64,000 nucleotides of DNA. Source: Endocalyx cinctus. Taxonomy: Eukaryota > Ascomycota > Sordariomycetes > Amphisphaeriales > Apiosporaceae. Positions within the stretch are counted from its first letter, which is position 1; each line of letters starts with the position of its first letter. The notes beneath the pieces are model-generated. The model saw only the letters and a program-made list of their open reading frames with translations. It was not told where the DNA came from and ran no database searches. The stretch is from NCBI GenBank assembly GCA_001600455.1, contig BCKC01000001.1, positions 4,924,441-4,988,440 on the forward strand, written 5' to 3'. Below, one piece after another: positions 1 through 11,279 of the stretch. A program made the position numbers and the translations under genes.

Positions 1-1161
1 ATCTTTGTTCCTTTCGTTAGAGGGGGTTTTCTGTGTATTATATTGGTTTTCGAAAATGCGAATATTTAATAGTGAGCAACGTGCCGTTTCTGGAACAAGC
101 CATGACCCTCAGCTCTGGACTGCATCGTAAGTTGAGGGCGTCCCTTGGCGTTTATGTACCGACGTGGTTGCCTTTACCGCAGCTGAACATACATGATTGG
201 ATTAAAGAAAGGACAATCCACGTAACATTCAATGAAAGGTTTCGCATATATCTTACATATACGTACTATGCCCCTAATTATATATCAAAGTTCTGACCAG
301 ATGAAATATGCTAGAAGTTAAGTACCGCCAATCTAGATCTGCTCATCTATGGAACGGCACGTCCCGGATGACCTTAGCTAATTATGATCCAATCATGTTA
401 GGATAGTGTTAGAAGTATCTATGAAGCGCCACAGACCTTGACCATGAGTTGTACATTCAGGGTCACTATTTCACATGTATTATTTTTATATATAATAACA
501 GACTTTCACCGGTTTATATATATATATTCTAGATTATACTACAAAACTATACATATAAATGCATCTATATATCTAAGTTTAAATAATAAGAACTTATATA
601 AAATGTTAAGTAAAACACCAAAAATTAAGAATCATGATAATTCATAAATCATACTTTATGTAATTATGCCTGAACTGCCACTTACCCTTACCCCACCAAC
701 TCACCTACTTACTTAAGCACTTGTCGTATTACACAGCATAGGACGCTTCTCCAATCGGGGTGTATGAATCTGACATCCAGCGGCACGAGTTGCTGTTAGC
801 ATGTAATATTCGTTTCGCCCTGCCCTCCAAGGAAAGCAGCCCCTCACTAAAAGGGGAAAGAGGCTGTCGTAGAGAAACAGAATCAGTCTCTATCCTTCGG
901 AGTCTATTCACTTTCTCAATTGTTCTCTCACTCTTTGTTCTTCCGATACTCTTTCTTCTTTCTCCTCCTTTACTTTATTTTCTTTTGTCTTATGATATCA
1001 TTGAACCATCAAAAAGCACTTTGCTTATAATCTAAATATACTTGCATTTGTTTGTCCACCTAGTACAAACGCACTCCTGAAAAAGTCTAATAATTTTCTG
1101 TCACCCTATTCAGTCAAATCAGAAATATTTTTCCCTAAAAAAAAAAAATACAAAAAGAACC
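1..1161. other. Intergenic, no gene recognised
   Basis: AT-rich sequence in which short open frames exist but none shows a recognisable motif, codon bias or splice structure. The last 60 bases before the start codon at 1162 are A-rich (A run near 1,137-1,148), as is common just upstream of fungal start codons, so the promoter of the FMN reductase gene is probably within this stretch. Confidence 0.5.
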
Positions 1162-1749
1162 ATGGCGAAGATTGCTCTCATTAACGGCAGTGTTCGTACT
1201 CCCCAGGTGGGAAGCAGCGTCGCCAACTGGGTCCATGATGTCCTGAAGACGCAGTCATCTTCCGAGGTCGAGATCGAGCCGGTCGCCATCAGCGACTTCG
1301 ACTTGCCAGTTTATGATGAGCCCGTCATGCCGGCCACGGTATCGGCCGCAAACCCGCTACAGAAAGAGCACTCGAAGAAGTGGAGCGCCACCATTGCTTC
1401 TTTCCAGGGCTACATATTTGTCATTCCGGAATACAACGGCAGCATGGCGGGCGGCACTAAAAACGCCATCGACTACCTCTATACCGAGTGGCCTGGCAAG
1501 CCCGTTGCCATCATCAGTTACGGTATTCGCGGCGGGTCTCGCGCCAATGAGCACCTTAGCTGGAGCCTTGAAAACGTCATGAAGATGAAGGTCGTTGACA
1601 CCAAAATTACCCTCGCCTTCGCCCCGGCAGATATTGGTACTGCCATCGGTGGTGCTTTGGGAGAGGAAAGCGCTAAGGTGTGGACTGAGGATGGCAAGAA
1701 GGACGAGATCCTTAAGGCGCTAGGAGAGATCAAGGATGCGCTGAAATAA
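1162..1749 (+). CDS. NAD(P)H-dependent FMN reductase-like flavoprotein
   Basis: A single-exon gene encodes 195 residues, the usual size for the FMN_red flavodoxin-fold family. What is seen: an N-terminal beta strand and phosphate-binding loop ([13 protein letters not shown], about residues 7-19), the family signature [18 protein letters not shown] near residues 88-105, and a GIRGGSRA loop near 121-128. Members bind FMN and reduce flavins or quinones with NAD(P)H in the cytosol. It lies at the left edge of the meroterpenoid cluster, so a role in supplying reduced flavin or reducing a quinone intermediate is possible but is inference only. The start is the first ATG, after an A-rich leader, in the context ACCATGG. 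It could equally be a housekeeping gene outside the cluster. Confidence 0.9.
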   Translation: MAKIALINGSVRTPQVGSSVANWVHDVLKTQSSSEVEIEPVAISDFDLPVYDEPVMPATVSAANPLQKEHSKKWSATIASFQGYIFVIPEYNGSMAGGTKNAIDYLYTEWPGKPVAIISYGIRGGSRANEHLSWSLENVMKMKVVDTKITLAFAPADIGTAIGGALGEESAKVWTEDGKKDEILKALGEIKDALK

Positions 1750-2047
1750 TCAACTAGATCAATAAGGATCTAATTGGTCATGTAAATACTTTAACATCCG
1801 CTTCGCTAAACTCTCAAAAAGTCAAAAGTCATCTAACAAACAGACGCATCTAAAATTACGTCTTTGATTCTATAATATTCCAGTGACATCATCTTCTTTA
1901 TTGCAACGTATAAACTAGGCAGTGTTAGCTCCTCAGAAATGCTACTGAAAAGTAAACACAGCACGAATCAATATTCCAAGGTAACATACACGAGAGAAAA
2001 CTTCACCAGTCAACTTTTTACAAGGTTGGAGAATCATGCCCACCGTG

Positions 2048-3656
2048 TCAAACCGAAATCAACTTAGCTAAGGCGCTCTGTGCTACCTCGGCCGCGTTCC
2101 AAAGCCAGTACGACTGCTGCATCTTAACCACGTCACTGTTCTTGTTGGCATCGGATGCCTCTTTCCTCTGTAGGTCACGCATCACCTGTGCCTCACGGTC
2201 TGTGACGTGAAGGTGTTCCCTCGCTCGGTACGTCGCCGCTTGTATCTGCTCGACACGCTCTTTACGCGACGCCTCGTAAGCCTGTAGCGATAGGCTTAGC
2301 TGCTCACGTGTCTGGATTATCGAAAGCAGCGTCGCGATCGCCGCGGCGTCGTCAACCGCTTGTGCGACTCCCTGTCCGAGGTAGGGCCTGGCTTTGAGTT
2401 AGTATTGAGTGGAGAGAAAATAATTCTAAAGGCGAAAAAGTATACATGAACTCACAGCATCGCGTGACATGCGTCTCCGAGGAGCATCGTGGTACCCTTG
2501 AACCAGACAGGTGAGGGAGGATGGGCAAACATGCGGAAATTGGGCACTTCAGCTGGTGCGAGGGCGATCAGCTTCCGCAATGTATTGTTCCAGCCCTCGT
2601 AGTCGGAGACGACGTCTTGCTTGTCAGCCATCGAAGTCCAGGACTCCTGGGTGTCCGCCGATGCTTGTCCGTGATCGGGGTGGATCAAGACCACGTTGAG
2701 AAGTTCGTGATTCCGCACGGGATACGCAACGACGTGTCTCGATGGACCATCCCAACGCACAGCCCACCGCCGTTGAACTAGTTCCAGCAACTCTGAGTCG
2801 GATTCAAGCACGCGACGGTCCAGCGTGAACCGATACGCTGCCTCTCCTGTGGGCTGCGCTCGCGCCGCCTCTGGGGGGCATACTTTCGGTTTGATGGACG
2901 ATTTTACACCGTCAGCGGCGATGACCAAGTCAAAGCCGTCAATGCGCTCGCCGTCAAACAGGACCACGGTGTTAGTCCCAGTGTTTACATCCGCTACCGC
3001 GGCCCCGAGACGGATCTCGATCTTGTCAGATAACTCACGAGCCCTCGCCAGAAGAGCAAGCTGAAGGTCCCCGTGGTGGATCGAGTTCTGCTTACCGACG
3101 GGGTTCGCCGCCGTACGCGTCACCAGCTCCCCTGTGTCCCACTTGGCGAGCTCGATACCGTCCAGGGGTACGCATGCCGAGATGTTATCCTCATTAAATA
3201 CTCCTTGGGCTATTTTATAATAGATTCGCATTAACAGTTTGATATCGCTTGAGATAGAATTTCAGACGCATAACGTACATTGGTACCATTGCTTCGTTGT
3301 AGGAGGTAAAGCGACCCCGGCCCCGACGTGAAGTAGCTACCTATAGTCAGCAACTATATGAGTATAATGGGCAAGAAATATATGCTTGCCTGAGATGTGG
3401 CCTCTAGAACAATTACATAATGTCCTCTATTTGCGAGCGCTATGGCGGCTGAAAGTCCCCCAATACCTTTATTTCAAGTATCAGCGTCGGAAACTTAGGT
3501 TGTAGACATACTGTTATACACACCGGCTCTATTAGCATATTAGCAGAGGTTTCCAAGTTAGTAATAGGTTTGGATCGTGAGGAAATTTAACTTCTCGTAC
3601 CCTATTACTATAACCCGGAACTGTAAAACACACGATTTATGATTGATGTCCGTCAT
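2048..3656 (-). pseudogene. Salicylate-hydroxylase-like FAD monooxygenase, probably damaged at its 5' end
   Basis: The C-terminal two thirds are clearly a class A flavin monooxygenase. An inner part (3231-2456) carries FDLVIAADGVKSSIK (the DG motif) and GDACHAML. A clean intron (2455-2388) joins it to the last exon (2387-2048), which continues PYLGQGVAQAVDDAAA, so the GD motif is intact. Upstream pieces are scattered. GIGGLSAAIALANRGHYVIVLEAT can be read from about 3466 and VGAGVALPP at about 3327, and there is an ATG at 3656 followed by FRVIVIG. An in-frame TGA at 3264-3262 could lie inside a GTACGT..TAG intron (about 3281-3214). I found no GT-AG intron that joins FRVIVIG to GIGGL in frame, and the expected Ala-Gly of the GAGIGG loop is missing. 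I therefore call it a likely pseudogene. A non-standard splice or a sequencing error could rescue it. Confidence 0.55.
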
Positions 3657-4222
3657 CCTATTTGGCAACTAATCTAACATTTCAAATGTTTCCTATGATC
3701 GTGTCGAGGATTTGTCGCAGGTTCGAACTATATTTCTTCTGACTACATGTCTTCCGATTGAATACAGGTCATAATTATGAGCTGATTGATCTCGGCAGTC
3801 CTCCCCTTATATGGGAAACACGTGATCGGTTCGAATCATATATTCCTGGTTTGTCCTCTCTCCAAGTAAGCCACCGTCCAACTCAGCTGCAGTAAGCATT
3901 CAATCAAGCGATCCCCGTTGTGCTTTTTCTGTCCTTCTAACTCTCGTATTTTATCAACAATTACTATCTTCGAAATTTACATCGCTAACTACGATGAATA
4001 TGTTAATTTTTTAACTTCTATGTAATTTATCCCCCCTTTTTTTTCATTTTACCATTTTTATATAGAGAAAAAAAAATCCACTCTTTCAGTCACGAATCTC
4101 TATAATAGCCACTGTAATAATACTAGTTGGGGCCTGCGGTGATAAAGTGGTTGGAAAGAGACGTCCTAATACCATATCTATAACTCAGATTACAGCATAA
4201 TCCTTAAAAAAGCATATAGACA
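3657..4222. other. Shared upstream region of two divergent monooxygenase genes
   Basis: Roughly 570 bases of AT-rich DNA between the damaged FAD monooxygenase (-) and the membrane-fused monooxygenase (+). No coding signal is seen. It would hold both promoters, but I can point to no specific operator. Confidence 0.4.
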
Positions 4223-6660
4223 ATGAATGGAAGCGACAAGAGAAAAGGTGTTCGAGTGATCATCGTCGGAGGATCTGTGGCCGGACTTACTCTCGCCCTA
4301 AGTCTTGAGCGTGCAGGGATCGACTACATCGTACTCGAAGCTCGAGACCGAATTGATCCTCAAGTTGGCGCCTCCATCGGCATTTTCTCCAACGGCGCTC
4401 GTATTCTCGATCAGCTGGGTGTCTATGATGATATCGAGAAAAATATTGACGAGCCGATATGGGCCGAAACACTGACAGGAGAAGGAACTCTGGTGCAAAG
4501 AGCCGACTCTCTCCGTCTTATAGAGTCACGGTATGTCATTTTTATGTTTTCATTCATATGTTTTTGTTCAAACGACCTTATACTCTACTGGGTCGAGTCT
4601 AATAGTCTACAGCACTGGATATCCCGTGGCGTTTCTCGAGAGACGGAGAGTCCTCCAGATACTGTACGACCACTTTCCTGACCGAAGCAAGATCCTCACC
4701 AGTAAGAGAGCAATTACTGTTAAACATCTTGATAACTACGTGCAAGTGAAATGTCAAGATGGCTCCGAGTACACGGGAGACGTAGTCGCTGGTGCAGACG
4801 GCGTACATAGTCAAATCCGTCAATTGATGTGGCGCCACGCGGAATCTATCAATGCCTTAAAACATTTGGAAAAGGATAAAACGGGTAAATAAGCACATTA
4901 AATCGCGCGTGAAATAATTTACAAGAACGCTAACATGCCACGTCGTAGCCATGTCCGCTGAGTATCGGTGTCTCTTCGGCATCTCTTCTACTGTGCCGGG
5001 GCTAGTAGAAAAAACGCAATACCGAACCTTTAACAAAGACTGGTCTTTCCTCATTGTTGTTGGAAAAGATAACCGGTGTTTTTGGTTCGTGTTCCAGAAG
5101 CTTAACGGAACATATTACCCTCCCAACATGCCGCGCTACAATCAAGAAGCAGATCAGAAAGAATTCATTAAACCGTTCATGGGCCGATATGTCTCCCAGA
5201 AGGTTACCTTTGACGCTGTGTGGAAAACGAGAACCGCCTCGACCCTAACAGTCTTAGAGGAAGCCCAGTATACTCACTGGACTTACGACCGGATCGTATG
5301 CTTGGGAGATTCTATACACAAGATGACTCCAAATATGTAAGTTATATTACCTATAACTGTGTTGGTATAATAACGAATTATGTGATAATACAGCGGCCAA
5401 GGCGGCAACTGGGCAATTGAAAGCGCCGCCGCCTTGACTAACGCCCTTCACTCAGTACTCGGGCGCACGAAGAATCAACCTACGACATCCGAACTCCAGG
5501 CAGCTCTAAACGAGTATGAGAAAGGTCGACAAGCGCGCACTATTGAGGTCTGCGAGACCGCCGGCTTCGCTACACGGCTCGAGGCCTTTGCCGGCGTTAA
5601 GCATCGTCTTATGGCCCTTTACATGGTTCCTTACGCAGGCGACATGCTCGTCGACGTGCACTGCCAGGCAGTATCCGGGGCGCCTAAGCTAGAATTCATC
5701 CCCTCGCCTGAAAAGTCTATGCGGGCCGGTACGGTGTTCCAGACGGTTGAATTTCTTGAGGCAGGCGATAACCCTGGCTGGAGAATGCTACGCGCTGCTC
5801 CATTACTCGCTCTGTGTCTTGCTGCGGCTCGTTACGTCGGATCTTTTGACCCGTCACTGCTTGGAGAACAGACGGATGGACCGGAGATTTCCCTGGGCGG
5901 TTTAGCTTCTCTACAGGTGATTGGTATGATTGAAACTATGCGTAGAGGCAACAATTTCACCTTGGCCGCTTTATGGCCCGTCTTTGCGGTTATTGGCCAA
6001 TGGAACGGGATCCTGATATACACGATCCCTGTGTACTTCTTTCTTCATTACGTGCAGTGCTCACCAAGCCGGTATGCTGCCCCTGACAATCGCCTCGTTC
6101 CAACGAATTACGCCCGGACAGTTGTCGCCGCCGCCGCCATCGGGTGTTTCCTCCCAGCTGCCGGCTTTGCGTTTTTGGGCGGTAGGACGTACGAGTATAT
6201 GTGGCAGATATATCCTGTGGCTGCGACACTAGTACATCGTCTCTTCGCGTCCTTCATTCTAGACACTACGACGATTGACAAGATTCGGAATCCTCGAGCG
6301 GATATGATGCATCTGCGTTTGGCCTATGCGGTTAGCGGTCTCGCTGGTGGTGCAGCGTACTGGTATTTCGGTGGCATGAGCTCAACGTGGGGTTATCTTT
6401 TAGACGTATTGAAGCTACGGAGCGCGCACGATAGGCTAGGGGGAAGCCCAGGTCACCACACCCGTTACTTTCATTCGATCATGTTTGGTGGTGGGCTTCT
6501 CTGGGAGATGCTCCACTTGCGAGACCTAAAGTGCGCGGGAAGGCTAAAGTCAAGTTATCTGAAAATAGCAGGAACTTTGATCGGCACGGCCGTACTGTTT
6601 GGTCCTGGTGCTGCGATCGCTTTGGGATGGGCTTGGAGAGAGGAAGTATTGGCACAATAG
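4223..6660 (+). CDS. FAD-dependent monooxygenase (epoxidase type) fused to a C-terminal multi-span membrane domain, copy 1
   Basis: Four exons (4223-4530, 4613-4884, 4949-5336, 5394-6660) join in phase to 744 residues. The N-terminal half is a PaxM-like FAD monooxygenase: [18 protein letters not shown] (dinucleotide fold, about residues 11-28), [14 protein letters not shown] (DG motif) and [16 protein letters not shown] (GD motif, about 312-327). Relatives in fungal meroterpenoid and indole-diterpene pathways epoxidise the terminal alkene of a prenyl chain. From about residue 448 the protein changes to a hydrophobic domain with several predicted helices, including MIETMRRGN and, about 30 residues on, PVYFFLHY. 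That layout suggests a protein anchored in the ER membrane. Whether the domain is only an anchor or a cyclase is unknown. It sits beside the cyclase-like gene, with which it converges. A paralogue with the same layout lies at 36,658-39,085. Confidence 0.9.
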
Positions 6661-7237
6661 GTTGGATTATATAATGAGGCAAAGAGTTAAAGACTATTCT
6701 GAGGTGGCTATAACCCGTCCACCGACATGTGAGGGAAAATTGTATGTTATCTAAATGGAGCATTTCATTATGATTGTGTGAAGTATACAGCTTCGAACAC
6801 AGTAGAAATCCCGATTTTAGAGTATCAAAGTCTGGTATATTTCGACGTTATATCCACTCAAAAGAATACGATTTAGTTGTAGATGAATCAATTTTATGTT
6901 TGTGTTGGGTTTATACCAGGTGATACATGAGTATCTACACAGTTCGAATTTCAACTTAACTAGAATCTTCATCTGCGACTCAAGTACATATATATCAGAT
7001 GACATGTCTAATACTTTTTCTTGCTGTACGTTGCTAGAAGCGCTACGTTAAGATAAGTGAGTCTACTGATAGCCATTTATCTTTCACCCTGCATTAAACC
7101 CATCCGTGAAGAGACGTGAAGTAGTTAGATCTCGCTTTACAGTTCATCGTTACCGTAAACACGAACGTATTCGGCTAGCGCCCTGAGAGGCCAAAATAAT
7201 TTGTAATTGGCAAAAAGCATGACCCTGATCTAGCATG
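6661..7237. other. Convergent intergenic region
   Basis: About 580 bases between the 3' ends of the copy-1 monooxygenase and the cyclase-like gene. It holds only 3' flanks; I see no gene and no repeat in it. Confidence 0.5.
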
Positions 7238-9623
7238 TTAGCTTTTCTTTCCTAAAAGAACTATCTGCATCGGAAAAAGATTTGTGTGATATACGTACCC
7301 ATGTTCAATGCCACCCTCGGGACCTTCTTGGAGCCACTGCCCCTTAGATTGCTGTCGAGACATAATGAGCCGTAATCCACGTCTGATCGGTTCTTTATCA
7401 GGATACTGTGCATGCATCAGTCCTAAGCAGGCCCACGCGGTTTGGATTACCTGCGATTTTTCGCGCTGTATGTATTTATCCTCTTTGAGGCTGAGGTAAG
7501 ACTCCCCCCAACCCCTGTCCTCTTTCTGCACTCCTATGAGGAAATCGCATCCGCGTCGAGCAGAGTCGCTGTTAGAGTAGGTCTCTCCGGCCAGGGCTAA
7601 GGCTTCGAGGGCGTACATAGTTCCATATGTGAAACAAATACCCCATTGCGCATACCACCCGCCAGACGGCTTTTGCTCGGCCCTGATAAAATCAATCCCT
7701 CTCTTCCTGGCCGCTTTGATGTCTGCGACGCGATACTCGGGATAGAACTTGGCGAACAAGGATAGGGCGGATATGGCCTCGGCCGTGCACTCCACGAAAT
7801 CGAGCGTGACCATGGTCTTCCCTGCGAACTCACCCATCTCGAGCCACGCCAGCTTGTGGGATCCCTGCCTCTTGTCCCAAATTCCGAAGCCGCCCGTGTC
7901 GTTTTGGAGGCCCAGTAGGCAGTCCGCACAGTCTTGTAGCCGGTCCGGCGAGATCATCGTTTTCGCCGCTAATGCTCCCGCATCTAAGTGGTGTACTTCT
8001 TGCAGCTCGAGAACGGCTTTTAGAGCCTCGGCCGTGCACTCGCTGAGTACGTATCCCTGATATCGAGTACTCCATGGCCATCCGCCCTTCCGGGGCTGGC
8101 GGTAGCACTTTTCCTGTCCAGGGACGTTTTCGCGCAGCTGGTGGTCCTCAAGGAATGCGTGTGCTTTTAAGAGGGTCAATCGATGTGTAGGCTCCTCAGC
8201 CGCCCCAGCAGCCGCCAGTGCCTGCACTACGAGAGACGTATCCCAGGCCTGCGTTCCGTCGCTGACGTTGCAGGACATCCCGTCAGACGTCATCCAGAAA
8301 TGTCGCAGCAGAGTCTCCCGGTGCATCCGCACGCCCTCGCTGTCTTCTCCATCGTGTATCAGGCACGCAATCAAGTTAGCGGCGTTACTTATCACCGAAA
8401 GCCCGATATACTCGCTGTTCTTGTCCTCGGCCTCGAGGAGCTCCCAGGCGCGTTTCTCAGCGAGGTCAACCGTGGCTGGCTTCCGCATGAAGGGTATATA
8501 CAACACGACCGTCAACCAGTTCATTAATCGAACTAGCCACCATTTTGGGTGCGCGTTATCTACCTCAGCGAGTGAGGCTCGGTGGCCAGCGAAGTCGATG
8601 CTTGAGTACTTCTCCTGCGTGTACAGCTCTGTTCGAAGCTGCCGTATTGTCTCGTCGCCAGTATACGTCCATTTCTTGGACCAGATGTATGATAACGAGG
8701 CGAGGTTAGTGCGCGTCTGAATGTACCACTTGCTCGGGTGGGTGGGGTCCGATTCAGACGCCAGGCTAGGTCACCGATCACATTATTAGCCAATCGCTCT
8801 TCTTCCACACAGTGAACTACTGAAAAGAAACAGCGTAATAACATGCAGGTGGGCGTTTGAAAATGTTGACCTACAAGAATTCGGGCAAGAATGGATTAAC
8901 ACAATCCCATTCCATCGCGCCGAGCACGCACAGCCAGAACTTGGCGATCCCGGGCACGTGAGTAGCACCGCCGTAGCTGTGCAGCAGGGTGCGGGCCCTG
9001 ACCAGACGAGGGTCGTCCGGACTCGCCCTGAGCAAGCGTAGGACGACGTAGTTGAGGACGGTGCCGATGGCCGAGCTCTCACCCTCGACATGCCAACCCC
9101 AGCCGCCATCCTCATCACGCTGTCGCGAGAACAAGTACCGTTTGATCTCGACGGCATACGCCGGCGGGATTGGCGACCCCGTCACATAGAGGCCGATAAC
9201 CGCGCATGGGAGCAACATCAGGGGACCGGCGCTCTCACCTCCCCAGGATCCGGAGGGCAGCTGCAACTGGCTGAGAAATGAACTTGCCGCTTTCACGGCC
9301 TGTAGGGGTGTCTGAGCTATTGGAAAATCTGGCAAACCCTGGGATAATGTCAGCACCAGTATCTTTACCTGCTACTCTCACTCCTTTAGAAATCATCAGA
9401 TGTTACCTACCGTGTCGAGACCGAGGTAGTGCTTGTCATAGACAGTTTGGGGCCATTTTTTTAGCTCCTCCTCGGATTCTAGATAACGCCATCCCTGCCG
9501 CCCTCCATCGTCGACGAGCCTCCAACGCAAGTAGTCTGTCTGCTCGTCTCCGTTGGCATCTCGGCTCAGGTGACCGTTCGCCGAAAACGCCTGCCATTGT
9601 TTCAAGCGAGTTTCCATGTTCAC
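7238..9623 (-). CDS. Oxidosqualene cyclase (lanosterol synthase) family protein with altered catalytic residues
   Basis: Three exons (9623-9411, 9338-8875, 8765-7238) splice in phase to 734 residues, or 732 if the second ATG at 9617 is used; both match family length. The N-terminus (DYLRWRL, WPQTVYDKHYLGL, TGLPDFP) and the repeated QW motifs (SGSWGGE, DEDGGWGW, QKEDRGWGESY, QQSKGQW) place it closer to eukaryotic lanosterol synthases than to bacterial hopene cyclases. Those enzymes protonate an epoxide with the Asp of the DCTAE motif. Here the site reads LSECTAEA, so Asp is Glu (residue 468, codon 8041-8039). The conserved active-site His (yeast 234, in a WWVHTR context) is Gln in WYIQTR (residue 242, codon 8719-8717). 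The C-terminal tail lacks the usual VFN-SC-I sequence. Inference: a neofunctionalised class II cyclase acting on an epoxy-prenyl polyketide rather than a sterol enzyme. An inactive or non-enzymatic protein is also possible. Confidence 0.88.
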
Positions 9624-10617
9624 TGAAGCTGGTCGTTTTACTAGAAGCTTTGATTCACAATACGGGTGATAAATTTGAGCAAGACAGCTAATTAGTAGAC
9701 GGCTCTACACAGCAGACTTGAGCCGAACATCTCATACTAGAACTAAAACCACAGAGCGTCCTATCTGACCACCGATCAAAATTATGCATGGCATAATTGA
9801 ATTATGCAGTGTATAAATGCGATGCATAAATCAACGACACGGTTTGCCGTAAGCAGTCGGTTCGCATTACCTCGTTTCGATTCGAACTTCTAAAAAAGGC
9901 GAGAACATCACTTCTCTAATTAAATTTGATTGGTCAACTAATGATTTATTTCTATTGGTCAGTGAGGTTACAGTTTACCAGGGGGTAAACTGAGCACCGG
10001 TCTAAATTTTACACCCGCGTTCAACTTTTGCCCTACTCAACAGCGGTTCAACGTACATCGACTTTTGTAGTTATTTACTATGATAACACTATTACAAAAT
10101 AGACTATAAAATCTACTACTAAACTGAGACTTAGCGTAAGCTTAACATCAGTCCAGCGGCGACGACACGGTTAATAGTTAGGGTTAGTCGCTCGCAGCGC
10201 GGGTTAGGATCTGGGTTAGCTCTAGGGGTCTGGGGGTCTGGGGGGCGGTGCGAGCCCCCATTAGTGTATACGATATTATGTTCACGATGTGTGTTATGTT
10301 ATGATTTTTTTTATTCTCAACGGAGGCTCAGTGTAAGTAAAAGTTGAACCCGGGTCTAAGATTTAGACCCGTGTTCAGTTTACCTCTGCTGACCCCCTGG
10401 TCGACTGCAAGCTCAAAAGAAACTAACATCAGGGGAACGATACATTTAATTACTTCTAGAATTTTTTCCTAGCATAATGAATCTCAAAGTGAAATGAAGT
10501 CTAATTGCGATGTATTGAGTGCTATTTATCTATCTATGAATTATTGCAGGGAAAGGCAAGGAAGAATTGACAAGCAAATAAGTCGTTTTCGAAATGTGAA
10601 AATAGTTACAGTTAAAA
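9624..10617. other. Intergenic region between cyclase-like gene and HR-PKS 3' end
   Basis: No gene is seen. Most of the right half is occupied by the short inverted-repeat element described separately (about 9,976-10,416). The left part would hold the promoter of the cyclase-like gene, which is transcribed leftward. Confidence 0.5.
9976..10416. mobile_element. Short non-autonomous inverted-repeat element (MITE-like)
   Basis: The two ends are imperfect inverted copies. The left end (from about 9,978) reads CCAGGGGGTAAACTGAGCAC and then CGGTCTAAA and GTTCAACTTTTG. The reverse complement of the right end (about 10,416 leftward) reads GTCGACCAGGGGGTCAGCAG, then GGTAAACTGAACACGGGTCT, then GGGTTCAACTTTTAC. 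About 430 bases are enclosed, without coding capacity. The middle is G-rich with GGTTAGGGTTAG-like runs near 10,177-10,225. I could not identify a target-site duplication. A lone copy of the right end sits at about 28,704-28,765, which supports a dispersed repeat. Confidence 0.65.
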
Positions 10618-11240
10618 TCATACTGCCTCCTGGTGCCTGTTCTTCTGCCCCTGTATCTTCTCCAAGATCCGAGACCGTGCTAGCTTTCCAAGCTCCAAGA
10701 CTGATGCGGCCGTGGTCAGTTCGAGGATGGAGACGTGCGACGCCAGGTTCTGGACCCACCAGCTTTGTAGCTCGATTGCGATAAGTGAGTCCACTCCTAA
10801 CTCTGCCAATCCCCTATCCATGTCGAGATCCGAGCTGTCCCCAAAGATCAATAAAGTCGTGAGACACTCAGCCACTTGACCGGCTAGGAATTGCGCCGTG
10901 CCCGCCTCGTCTGTCATCAGAGAGGACCCTATGGGGTCGCGCAAAGCTTCCTGCATGAATTGCTGCAGGGCGTCGTCTTTCTCTTTACCCCCTGAGCCTT
11001 CCTTTCCACCCTCTCCTAACTGGTTTTGATTAGCACGGTCAACCTTGAGACCCAAGCCGCGTGCGTCAGGAGGGTGTTGCCCGAGTCCAACTACAAATTG
11101 CGATTGATTCATATAAGCTGAGCTAGTGGTCGGGAGAGCCGGTCCCGGGAGCCATGAGGCTCTGATGGCTAGCTGAAGCGAGCTGAGAAAATCATTCTCC
11201 CGGATAACTAGAGAGTAACGGAGTTAGAAATGCTCTTTTG

Positions 11241-11279
<39 letters not shown>

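Noticed and set aside
760..1035. 91-residue frame with a hydrophobic C-terminal half
   Set aside because: The hydrophobic part is a translation of TC-rich DNA just upstream of the FMN reductase promoter. No supporting feature.
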